Below, one piece after another: positions 25,848-32,899 of a DNA stretch of 34,381 nt (the first letter of the stretch is position 1; each line of letters opens with the position of its first letter). The stretch is from NCBI GenBank assembly GCA_964632995.1, contig CAZWDL010000080.1, positions 1-34,381 of the forward strand, in the 5' to 3' direction. The translations under genes and the position numbers were made by a program. A model generated the notes under the pieces. That model was not told the origin of the DNA. It did not search any database and saw only the letters and a list, made by a program, of their open reading frames with translations. This DNA comes from CAZWDL01 sp964632995. GTDB taxonomy: Bacteria; Bacteroidota; Bacteroidia; Chitinophagales; Saprospiraceae.

Positions 25848-27197
25848 ATGGGACTTTTCAGTCTTCGAAAAAATACATTCAAACACGGCATTCACCCGCC
25901 GGAGCATAAGGAAGAGACTAACGGTCTGCCTATCCGGCAGTTTCCGTTTCCTTCCCTGATTATCCTGCCGACGGTGCAGCATATCGGCGCCCCCTCGGAG
26001 CTTATCGTCCGCGAAGGGCAGGAAGTCGCGCGCGGGCAGTTGCTCGCCAAAGCGGGTGGGTACGTATCTTCTCCGGTACACGCTCCTGTGTCGGGAACCG
26101 TCCGTAAGATCGCCAACGTGCCGGTCATTTCCGGCAAGATGGTGCCCGGCATCTACCTGGAAGCCTTTCCGGGGTCCAGCCAGGAAGTGATGGACGGCAA
26201 GCCTGTCAATCTCGAGACGGCCACTCCGGAGGAAATTCTGCAGGGCGTTCAGGACGCCGGCATTGTCGGGCTGGGCGGCGCCGCCTTTCCCACCCACGTG
26301 AAGCTGAAGGTTCCCGAAGACAAACAATGCGATATACTCATGCTTAACGGCATCGAGTGCGAACCCTATCTGACCACCGACCACCGCGTCATGCTGGAGC
26401 AGGGAAAAGATATCTTCACGGGTATCCGCTATCTCATGAAGGCCACCGGCGCCAAAGAAACCATCATCGGCATCGAGGCCAACAAGCAGGACGCGGCCGA
26501 CCACCTGGAAAGTATAATTCCCGCCGACCTGCCCGTGAAGGTGCGGGTCGTGCCGGTCAAGTACCCCCAGGGCTCGGAGAAAATGCTGATCACCTCAATT
26601 CTGGATCGCGAAGTACCTTCGGGCGGATTGCCGATCGATGTCGGGGTGGTTGTAGTCAACGTGGCCACCACTGCGGAGATCGGTCGCCTCCTCCCACGAG
26701 GGCGCGGCATACAGGAGCGGGTGATCACCATCACCGGCCCGGCGGTGGAGAAAAAAGGCAATTATCTGATCCCCATCGGTACGCCGCTGCGCTATGTGCT
26801 GGAACAGGTGGGCGTTGACGAAAATCTCAGCGAAGTGTATATGGGCGGTCCCATGATGGGCGTGGCCGTTTCCAACCTGAATATTTCCATCGTGAAAGGC
26901 ACCTCAGGCATCGTCGCCTTTACGGAGGAGCAGGTCAAGCGGCCGCAGAAGATCTACCCCTGCATCAAGTGCGGCGCCTGTGTGGATGCCTGTCCGATTT
27001 CGCTAAATCCGTCAAAGCTGGGCATCTTAGCCAAATTTGAAGCCTACGACCTGATGGCGGACGACTACAATCTGATGGACTGCTTTGAGTGCGGATCCTG
27101 TTCCTACGTGTGTCCCTCGAATATTCCGCTGGTGCAGTACTTCCGCCTCTCCAAGTCTGTCGTCAGAAAACGTAAAATTGTGAGCTCGAGGACCTAG
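25848..27197 (+). CDS. rnfC: Rnf complex subunit C (NADH-binding, FMN and two 4Fe-4S clusters)
   Basis: The 449-residue product is the peripheral NADH-reacting subunit of the Rnf complex at the cytoplasmic face. It starts with the RnfC signature FKHGIHPPEHKE. A biotinyl-lipoyl-like segment follows (GGYVSSPVHAPVSGTVRKI). The Gly-rich flavin/NADH motif GLGGAAFPTHVKL is near 142. The SLBB-like region lies about 280-340. Two ferredoxin motifs follow: C372, C375, C378, C382 and C412, C415, C418, C422, each ending in Cys-Pro. ATG 25848 is preferred to the upstream in-frame TTG at 25833 because it places the conserved N-terminus directly. It follows PFOR by 127 bp and leads the rnf genes; rnfB, often first, is last here. 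Confidence 0.95.
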   Translation: MGLFSLRKNTFKHGIHPPEHKEETNGLPIRQFPFPSLIILPTVQHIGAPSELIVREGQEVARGQLLAKAGGYVSSPVHAPVSGTVRKIANVPVISGKMVPGIYLEAFPGSSQEVMDGKPVNLETATPEEILQGVQDAGIVGLGGAAFPTHVKLKVPEDKQCDILMLNGIECEPYLTTDHRVMLEQGKDIFTGIRYLMKATGAKETIIGIEANKQDAADHLESIIPADLPVKVRVVPVKYPQGSEKMLITSILDREVPSGGLPIDVGVVVVNVATTAEIGRLLPRGRGIQERVITITGPAVEKKGNYLIPIGTPLRYVLEQVGVDENLSEVYMGGPMMGVAVSNLNISIVKGTSGIVAFTEEQVKRPQKIYPCIKCGACVDACPISLNPSKLGILAKFEAYDLMADDYNLMDCFECGSCSYVCPSNIPLVQYFRLSKSVVRKRKIVSSRT

Positions 27198-27203
27198 TAT
27201 GTT

Positions 27204-27285
27204 CTATTGACGGGGTGACTTCGACTTCGAGTCACCCCGTCAATAGAAAACAAAAATGACGGGGTGACTTGGATTCGCCCCGTCA
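27204..27285. repeat. two GGGGTGACTT hairpins in the rnfC-rnfD gap
   Basis: Hairpin 1: CTATTGACGGGGTGACT (27204-27220) pairs perfectly with AGTCACCCCGTCAATAG (27230-27246) over 17 bp around a 9-nt loop. Hairpin 2 (27257-27285) repeats TGACGGGGTGACTT with a right arm ending in CGCCCCGTCA and is imperfect. The same core is found between susC and susD at 12344-12416. Confidence 0.92.
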
Positions 27286-27317
27286 ATAAAGCGAAAAAAC
27301 GGATTGACTGAAAAATT

Positions 27318-28325
27318 ATGCTGAAGAAGACCTTAAATATCAGTACATCGCCGCATATCAAGCAGGCCCTCACCACGGATGAAATCATGCGCAACGTGGT
27401 GTACGCCCTGCTGCCGGTCGCTGCCTTCGCCGTATTCTCCTTTGGGATCAACGCCCTGCTGGTGCTGGTTGCGACGACAGCCTCGGCGGTATTGACCGAG
27501 CATCTGCTGTGCCGCCTTTCCAATCAGGAAAGCACGATATCCGACTGGTCGGCCGTCATTACCGGTCTGTTGCTGGGGCTCATCCTGCCGCCGGCCTTTC
27601 CGCTGTGGATGGCTTTCGCCGGCGGCTTCATTTCGATTGCGCTCGGCAAATTTATTTTCGGCGGACTAGGCTACAACGTCTTCAACCCCGCGCTGGTGGG
27701 GCGGGCAGTATTACAGGCCGCCTTTCCCGTAGCCATCACCACCTGGTTCCCGGCCTTCGCCGACAACCGATTCAGCGAAATTGCCGGCTCAATACTCACC
27801 TTCCCCTTTATGGAACCCGAATTTGACGCAGTCACCGGCGCCACCCCGCTGGCGGCCTTCAAGTTCGACCAGGTGACCACCGGGACAGGCGAGCTGGCCT
27901 TGGGATTAGTCAGCGGTTCTATCGGGGAAACGAGCGCCGTGCTGATTCTCCTGGGCGGCGCTTACCTCGTCATCCGCAAGATGATGAACTGGCGCATACC
28001 GGTGGCGATACTAGCAACGGTCTACGGCCTTAGCGGCATCTTCCATCTCATCGATCCGCAGGCCTACCCAGAACCGCTGTTTATGCTTTTCTCCGGAGGC
28101 CTGATGATCGGCGCCGTATTTATGGCCACTGATATGGTCGCCTCCCCCATCACACCGGCGGGGGCCACTTTGTACGGAATATTAATCGGATTGCTGGTGG
28201 TGGTTATTCGTCTATGGGGCGGACTGCCGGAAGGCGTGATGTACGCCATCCTGCTGGCCAACGCCGTATCGCCTCATATCGACAATATGATCCAGCCGCG
28301 GGTATACGGAACGACAAAAGATTGA
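27318..28325 (+). CDS. rnfD: Rnf complex subunit D (membrane, covalent FMN)
   Basis: The 335-residue inner-membrane protein has about nine or ten helices and matches RnfD/NqrB. Diagnostic features are the N-terminal ISTSPHIKQALTTDEIMRNVVYALLP, GLGYNVFNPALVGRAVL, and the flavinylation motif AVTGATPLA, whose Thr176 should carry FMN bound by a phosphodiester link. Also present is GAVFMATDMVASPITPAG near the C-terminus. It is part of the ion-translocating core. It is 120 bp downstream of rnfC and ends 7 bp before rnfG. An ApbE flavin transferase would be required but is not in this window. Confidence 0.96.
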   Translation: MLKKTLNISTSPHIKQALTTDEIMRNVVYALLPVAAFAVFSFGINALLVLVATTASAVLTEHLLCRLSNQESTISDWSAVITGLLLGLILPPAFPLWMAFAGGFISIALGKFIFGGLGYNVFNPALVGRAVLQAAFPVAITTWFPAFADNRFSEIAGSILTFPFMEPEFDAVTGATPLAAFKFDQVTTGTGELALGLVSGSIGETSAVLILLGGAYLVIRKMMNWRIPVAILATVYGLSGIFHLIDPQAYPEPLFMLFSGGLMIGAVFMATDMVASPITPAGATLYGILIGLLVVVIRLWGGLPEGVMYAILLANAVSPHIDNMIQPRVYGTTKD

Positions 28326-28332
28326 ATAGAAT

Positions 28333-29016
28333 ATGAGTGAATCCAAAACTATACAAAGCGGTCCTGCCGACAACAGCCTGAAAATGCTCCGCGCTATGGT
28401 CGGCATCGGCATCCTCTGCGCCCTGATGATTGTCATGACCTTTCAGGGAACCAAACCGATCATCAAAGAAAACCGGGCCGAAGCGCTGCAAAAAGCCATC
28501 TTCCGGGTACTCCCCGGCGCGCAGACCGCACAGACCTTCCGGCTTACTGAAGACAATGCGTTTGTTCCGGTCGAGGAGGAAGGTGCGGAAGGCGAACTGG
28601 TCTATGCCGGTTACAACGAAAATGGAGAGCTGGTAGGCGTGGCCATAGAAGCCGCCGGACAGGGCTATGCCGATATCATCCGCATCCTCTACGGCTACGA
28701 CCCGGAACAGCAGGAGGTCATCGGCTTCTACGTGCTGGAAAGTAAAGAGACGCCGGGACTGGGCGATAAAATTGAAAAGTCCCCCGAATTCCTGGCCAAC
28801 TTCGAAGGGCTGGATGTCACGCTCAATGAAGAAAAAACCGGCCTCAAACACGAGGTGGTTACCGTCAAGCAGGGCGCCAAGGAAAATCCATGGGAAGTGG
28901 AGGGTATCACGGGCGCCACGATTTCTTCCCGGGCGATCGGAGATATTATCGATGAAAGCGCCGCCAGATGGGCGCCGCTGATTTATAAGAATACGGAAGA
29001 TTTTGTCGGTGGGTAG
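28333..29016 (+). CDS. rnfG: Rnf complex subunit G (periplasmic covalent FMN)
   Basis: The 227-residue product has one membrane helix (about 20-37) and a periplasmic FMN-binding domain. The motif ETPGLGDKI (about 139-147) and the flavin attachment site GITGATISSRAI, with Thr196 as the expected FMN-linked residue, match RnfG/NqrC. It shuttles electrons on the outer side of the complex. It is 7 bp after rnfD, suggesting translational coupling, and 281 bp before rnfE, a gap filled by a repeat element. Confidence 0.95.
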   Translation: MSESKTIQSGPADNSLKMLRAMVGIGILCALMIVMTFQGTKPIIKENRAEALQKAIFRVLPGAQTAQTFRLTEDNAFVPVEEEGAEGELVYAGYNENGELVGVAIEAAGQGYADIIRILYGYDPEQQEVIGFYVLESKETPGLGDKIEKSPEFLANFEGLDVTLNEEKTGLKHEVVTVKQGAKENPWEVEGITGATISSRAIGDIIDESAARWAPLIYKNTEDFVGG

Positions 29017-29053
29017 GCAACGAGCGAAAAGTAGTTGCCAAGGTCATGACAAA

Positions 29054-29249
29054 GTTTAGAAGTTTAGACGGCCCCGACTCCGTCGGGTCCTGGTTTAGAA
29101 GTTTAGGAAACAGCCTGGGTTTGCCGGGAAAATATGGGAAAGGCCTAAGCTTTTGCCGAGCTTATCCCAGGATGACCAGGTTTGTCAGGACTCGCCGCTA
29201 AACTCCTGAATCAGCCGCCACAAAGTAGGCGGCGCCTAAACTTCTATAC
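29054..29249. repeat. GTTTAGAAGTTTAG palindromic element in the rnfG-rnfE gap (copy 1)
   Basis: The end GTTTAGAAGTTTAG (29054-29067) pairs with CTAAACTTCTATAC (29236-29249) with one mismatch. Inside, GGTTTAGAAGTTTAGG (about 29092-29107) faces GCTAAACTCCTGA (about 29197-29209), so the 196-bp element is a nested imperfect palindrome of one repeated word. The same word family forms the element at 31684-31840. Confidence 0.85.
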
Positions 29250-29297
29250 TAATTCAAGAAAAAACAACTCTACAGGAGTATCGAAAATAGCGCAATA

Positions 29298-29951
29298 ATG
29301 AGCGATACAGGCAAGGATAAAAAAGGCTTCTTCGAGTCCCTGAACCAAGGTCCCCCGACGGATGAGTTCATTAAGGGACTGTGGCGCGACAACCCGGTGT
29401 TCGTGCAGGTGCTGGGGATGTGTCCCGTACTGGCCGTTTCCAACACCGCGATGAACGCCCTGGCGATGGGGCTGGCAACCGCTTTTGTGCTGCTGATGTC
29501 CAACATCCTGGTCTCCTCGCTGCGGAACTTCATTCCCAAGCAGGTGCGCATCGCCTCTTATATTCTGATCATCGCCACTTTCGTCACCATCACCGATTAC
29601 GCGATTCAGGCCATCAGCGTGGATCTTCACAAGGCACTCGGCGCCTTTATCTCGCTGATCGTGGTTAACTGCCTCATCCTGAGCCGGGCCGAAGCCTTCG
29701 CCTCTAAAAACACCATCGGCAAATCCATCATGGACGCGCTGGGCATGGGCGTCGGATTCACTTTTGCCTTGCTTTGCCTGGGCGCAGTGCGGGAAGTATT
29801 CGGAAACGGCACCATTTTCAATTTCCCGGTTTTTCCGGACGGATTTCAGAACTGGATCGTCATGATCCTGCCGGCGGGCGGTTTTTTCACCCTGGCCATC
29901 TGGCTGTTGATTTTTAATATCGCAAAAGAGAGAAAAGCAGCAAGCTCATGA
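29298..29951 (+). CDS. rnfE: Rnf complex subunit E (membrane)
   Basis: The 217-residue membrane protein belongs to the RnfA/RnfE/NqrD/NqrE family of six-helix half-inverted proteins. A polar 28-residue N-terminus precedes KGLWRDNPVFVQVLGMCPVLAVSNTA. Cys42 (GMCP) and Cys125 (VVNCLILSRAEAFA) are the two conserved residues that, with their RnfA counterparts, hold the intramembrane iron-sulfur centre. Its stop overlaps the rnfA start (ATGA, 29948-29951), so the two partner subunits are translationally coupled. Confidence 0.96.
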   Translation: MSDTGKDKKGFFESLNQGPPTDEFIKGLWRDNPVFVQVLGMCPVLAVSNTAMNALAMGLATAFVLLMSNILVSSLRNFIPKQVRIASYILIIATFVTITDYAIQAISVDLHKALGAFISLIVVNCLILSRAEAFASKNTIGKSIMDALGMGVGFTFALLCLGAVREVFGNGTIFNFPVFPDGFQNWIVMILPAGGFFTLAIWLLIFNIAKERKAASS

Positions 29952-30529
29952 AAGAAGAATCCCTTTGGTATATATTCATCAACGCTAGCCTGATCAACAA
30001 CTTTGTCCTGGCGTACTTCCTGGGCATCTGTCCCTTCCTGGGCGTCTCCGGCAAGATGGAGACCGCCTCCAAGATGGGCGGCGCCGTAACCTTTGTGATG
30101 CTCATCAGCTCGATGTGCGCCTACGGCATCCACGCTTTCCTGGAAGCCATCAATGCGCCCTTCCTGCAGCTGATCAGCTTCATCGTGGTGATTGCCTCCA
30201 CCGTTCAGCTGGTGGAGATGTTTATCCGGAAAATGAGCCCCACCCTCTTCCGGGCGCTGGGTATTTTCCTGCCGCTGATCACGACGAACTGCGCCATCCT
30301 GGGGCTGGCCCTGTTCCAGACGAGCAAGGGCTACGGATTTATTGAAAGTATCGTCTACGCTTCGGGCGCGGGCGCCGGCTTTACACTGGCCCTGGTCCTG
30401 ATCGCCGGCTTGCGCGAAAAGCTCGACTTCGCGGACGTGCCCAACGTGGTTAAAGGCACCGCGCTGACCCTGCTGATCGCGGGGATATTGTCCCTGTCGT
30501 TTATGGGATTTGCCGGCTTGGGAGGATGA
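29948..30529 (+). CDS. rnfA: Rnf complex subunit A (membrane)
   Basis: The 193-residue membrane protein is the partner of RnfE. The family motifs are INASLINNFVLAYFLGICPFLGVSGK with Cys28 and LPLITTNCAILGLALF with Cys115; these cysteines complete the intramembrane iron centre. Helices are inverted relative to RnfE. It overlaps rnfE by four bases. A 72-bp gap with short repeated words separates it from the small Cys protein gene. Confidence 0.96.
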   Translation: MKEESLWYIFINASLINNFVLAYFLGICPFLGVSGKMETASKMGGAVTFVMLISSMCAYGIHAFLEAINAPFLQLISFIVVIASTVQLVEMFIRKMSPTLFRALGIFLPLITTNCAILGLALFQTSKGYGFIESIVYASGAGAGFTLALVLIAGLREKLDFADVPNVVKGTALTLLIAGILSLSFMGFAGLGG

Positions 30530-30556
30530 TAGAAGTTCTCGTGTTAACCTGACAGT

Positions 30557-30588
30557 ATCTGGCGTCTGATATCTGACGTCTGGCATCT
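30557..30588. repeat. short TCTG(A/G)CGTCTG direct repeats in the rnfA to small-gene gap
   Basis: ATCTGGCGTCTG (30557-30568) is repeated as ATCTGACGTCTG (30571-30582) and followed by GGCATCT. GACGTC and GATATC palindromes lie inside. The repeats occupy almost half of the 72-bp gap. Confidence 0.7.
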
Positions 30589-30601
30589 AAAAAGAAAGCA
30601 A

Positions 30602-30799
30602 ATGCTTGAATCACTCATCATAGCGGTCGGCGGAATCATAGCCATGATGACCCTTTGGGTTATCGTACAGACGCTCTGGCGCAGGACTTTCGCCGAGTAC
30701 TTATCGGACGAAGACGTGCTGGCGGACCGGAGAAGTTGTTCCAACTGCGGCTGCACCACGATCTGCGAGAATAAAAGCAACCAATTAGAACCGAAGTAA
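30602..30799 (+). CDS. small one-helix membrane protein with C-x2-C-x-C-x3-C motif; NqrM-like Rnf maturation factor candidate
   Basis: The 65-residue product has an N-terminal membrane helix (about 5-24, LIIAVGGIIAMMTLWVIVQ), a charged linker and a cysteine cluster, SCSNCGCTTIC, with Cys46, 49, 51 and 55. NqrM (DUF539), needed to mature Na+-NQR, has the same plan: one N-terminal helix followed by four cysteines on a short tail, proposed to bring iron to the NqrD/NqrE centre. RnfA and RnfE hold the equivalent centre, and this gene follows rnfA directly and precedes the FNR gene by 25 bp. The sequence is not obviously homologous to NqrM by eye, so the function is inference. It is too short and has the wrong spacing for a ferredoxin. 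Confidence 0.8.
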   Translation: MLESLIIAVGGIIAMMTLWVIVQTLWRRTFAEYLSDEDVLADRRSCSNCGCTTICENKSNQLEPK

Positions 30800-30824
30800 A
30801 AAAACACTAATAAACAGGCATATT

Positions 30825-31679
30825 ATGGCACAATTAGCGGATTATAAAACCGACACCACCTACAAGGCGACGGTAAGGAAAAGCGAGCGGCTAACGCCCG
30901 AGGACACGGACGAAATCCGGGAAATCGTACTGGAAGTCGACCGGGAAGATTTCGATGTCGAGGTGGATCAGAGCTTCGGCGTACTGGTCAAGACCAACGG
31001 TCAGTTTGGCAGGAAGTATCACCACCGCTTGTACAGCGTGGCCGACCTGCCCGCCGAGGAGAATGGCCACACGCTGATTACTATGCTGGTCAAGCGCTGT
31101 TCCTACGTCGACGAGTTCAGCGGGGAGCAATACCCGGGCATCGCCTCCAACTACCTCTGCGACCGGAAACCGGGTGACGAAATCACCATCACCGGCCCCT
31201 TCGATCTGCCCTTCGACGTGCCGGATGACAAAACGGCGAACCTCATCCTCATCGGTATGGGGACGGGTATCGCGCCCTTCCGCGCCTTCATCAAGCATAT
31301 TTATAAGAATGTGGAAGACTGGGAAGGTAAGATCCGCCTGTTCTACGGGGCCCGCAGTGGTCTGGAGCTGCTCTATATGAACGAAAAGAACGACGACTTA
31401 ACCCAGTACTACGACGAGGAAACCTTCGAAGCTTTCTCTGCGCTGAGCCCCCGCCCCGCCTGGGGCGACCCCATTGCACTGGACAAAGCCATCGAGGAAC
31501 GGGCCTCCGAGATCGTCGATATGTTATCCCGCGCCAACACCTACATCTACGTGGCCGGCTACGAAAAGGTCAAGGAAAACCTGGATAAGGCCTTCTCCAA
31601 TATCCTCGGCGAGGAGAAGTGGAGAACCCGCAAAGCGGAGCTGGTCGCCGGCGGAAAGTGGGCGGAAGTGATCTACTGA
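30825..31679 (+). CDS. plant-type ferredoxin-NADP+ reductase within the rnf cluster
   Basis: The 284-residue soluble flavoprotein has an FAD-binding barrel with RLYSVAD (68-74) and the segment NYLCDRKPGDEITITGPF. The nucleotide-binding domain follows: LILIGMGTGIAPFRAFIKHI (141-159), FYGARSGLELLYMNE (173-187) and YIYVAGYEKVKE. It ends in a terminal aromatic residue (WAEVIY, Tyr284), as in plastid-type FNRs where the last Tyr stacks on the flavin. It should exchange electrons between ferredoxin and NADP(H). It has no fused ferredoxin. It follows the small Cys protein by 25 bp and lies between rnfA and rnfB, so it is probably co-expressed with the Rnf complex. NADP versus NAD preference cannot be settled by eye. 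Confidence 0.9.
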   Translation: MAQLADYKTDTTYKATVRKSERLTPEDTDEIREIVLEVDREDFDVEVDQSFGVLVKTNGQFGRKYHHRLYSVADLPAEENGHTLITMLVKRCSYVDEFSGEQYPGIASNYLCDRKPGDEITITGPFDLPFDVPDDKTANLILIGMGTGIAPFRAFIKHIYKNVEDWEGKIRLFYGARSGLELLYMNEKNDDLTQYYDEETFEAFSALSPRPAWGDPIALDKAIEERASEIVDMLSRANTYIYVAGYEKVKENLDKAFSNILGEEKWRTRKAELVAGGKWAEVIY

Positions 31680-31683
31680 AGGA

Positions 31684-31840
31684 GTTTAAAGGTTTAGACT
31701 ACCCCGACTTCGTCGAGGCTTGGTTTAGGAGTTTAGCAGACCCGAAACTGGAAGTTTCATTTTCAGATCTGCTAAACTCCTAAACCAGCGAAGCCCGACC
31801 GGACGGTCCGTAGGAAGGGCGAGCGTCTAAACTTCTAAAC
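31684..31840. repeat. GTTTAGAAGTTTAG palindromic element in the FNR-rnfB gap (copy 2)
   Basis: Outer arms GTTTAAAGGTTTAGAC (31684-31699) and GTCTAAACTTCTAAAC (31825-31840) pair with three mismatches. The inner 20-bp arms at 31721-31740 and 31768-31787 (core TTTAGGAGTTTAGC) pair perfectly, and a tip hairpin GAAACT-GGA-AGTTTC (31744-31758) closes the structure. The element fills most of the 185-bp gap. Confidence 0.92.
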
Positions 31841-31864
31841 TATAATGAAAAACAAAACCTAGAC

Positions 31865-32728
31865 ATGACCATCATCATCGCACTGGCCGCATTGGGAGGA
31901 TTGACGCTGCTGCTTGCCATTATGCTCATCGTGGCGAACCGGAAGCTGTACGTATATGAGGATCCGCGTATTGACGTGGTGGAGGAAATGTTGCCGCATG
32001 CCAACTGCGGCGCCTGTGGCTATCCCGGTTGCCGGCCCTTCGCCGAGGCGCTGGTGTCCGGAGAAGCACTGCCCGGCAAATGCACCGTCAGCACCGATGA
32101 AGGACGGGCGGCCATTGCGAAATACCTGGGCGTGGACCTGGGCGCGGAAGAAAAAATTGTCGCCCGGCTGGCCTGCGCCGGCGGTAGCAACGTCGCCCGC
32201 AACCGTGCCGAATACAAAGGCATTGAAACCTGCCAGGCCGCTTCCCTGGTCTCCGGTGGCGGCAAGGGCTGCTTCTGGGGCTGCCTGGGCTATGGCGACT
32301 GCGATATCTCCTGCGACTTCGACGCCATCACAATGAACGAATTCTCCCTGCCGGTCGTCGACGTTGATAAGTGTACGGCCTGCGGCGACTGCGTGGAGGC
32401 CTGCCCTAAAGATCTCTTCTCGCTGCAACCTGTAAACCACCGCCTCTGGGTGGCCTGTAAAAACCTGGAAGCCGGCAACGAAATTCTGGAAGAGTGCCAG
32501 GTGGCCTGCACCGCCTGTGGCAAATGCGCTATGGACGGCGGCGATCTCATCTCTATGGTTCACAACCTGCCCGTCATTGACTACAGCAAAGAGCACGACA
32601 CCACCGTCCCGATCCAGCGCTGTCCCACCGGCGCCATCGTCTATCTCGATGATGAAGTAGGCGTGATCAAAGGGCATGAGAGCAAAAAGATTATCCGGAA
32701 AGGAGAACGGCGGATGGGAACTTCCTGA
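31865..32728 (+). CDS. rnfB: Rnf complex subunit B (ferredoxin-interacting, multiple 4Fe-4S clusters)
   Basis: The 287-residue product has an N-terminal membrane helix (about 3-23). The RnfB-specific cluster follows (HANCGACGYPGCRPFAEAL with Cys48, 51, 56 and Cys73). Tandem ferredoxin-type motifs come next, including KCTACGDCVEACP (Cys170, 173, 176, 180) and VACTACGKC. Further cysteines at GKGCFWGCLGYGDCDISC match the RnfB central segment. It is the entry or exit point for ferredoxin electrons. It is often among the first rnf genes, but here it is last, 185 bp after the FNR gene. It is about as long as, or slightly longer than, common RnfB proteins. Confidence 0.95.
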   Translation: MTIIIALAALGGLTLLLAIMLIVANRKLYVYEDPRIDVVEEMLPHANCGACGYPGCRPFAEALVSGEALPGKCTVSTDEGRAAIAKYLGVDLGAEEKIVARLACAGGSNVARNRAEYKGIETCQAASLVSGGGKGCFWGCLGYGDCDISCDFDAITMNEFSLPVVDVDKCTACGDCVEACPKDLFSLQPVNHRLWVACKNLEAGNEILEECQVACTACGKCAMDGGDLISMVHNLPVIDYSKEHDTTVPIQRCPTGAIVYLDDEVGVIKGHESKKIIRKGERRMGTS

Positions 32729-32732
32729 AGGC

Positions 32733-32753
32733 GGAAGTCGGAAGTCGGAAGAC
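32733..32753 (+). repeat. three tandem GGAAG(T/A)C heptamers after rnfB
   Basis: GGAAGTC (32733-32739), GGAAGTC (32740-32746) and GGAAGAC (32747-32753) stand in tandem 5 bp after the rnfB stop. A possible partner TCTTCTGTC-like segment lies about 40 bp on. It may form the 3' end of the operon transcript. Confidence 0.75.
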
Positions 32754-32899
32754 AGACATTCACTTCGTCCCAGTCGGGGCTGCTCTATTCTTCTGTCAAA
32801 CTCAACACCCTTTTTTAACAAAACCCACACAAGGCGCTGACAGAACCGCAGGTATCAAGTATCTTGAAAGACATAAAAATCATTTTTCATACAAATGCC

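Noticed and set aside
30602..30799. The small Cys protein as a ferredoxin or rubredoxin.
   Set aside because: The spacing C-x2-C-x-C-x3-C with only 65 residues and a membrane helix fits neither fold.
32733..32753. Tandem heptamers after rnfB as a possible CRISPR remnant.
   Set aside because: The units are 7 bp with no spacers and there are no cas genes; they are a short tandem repeat.
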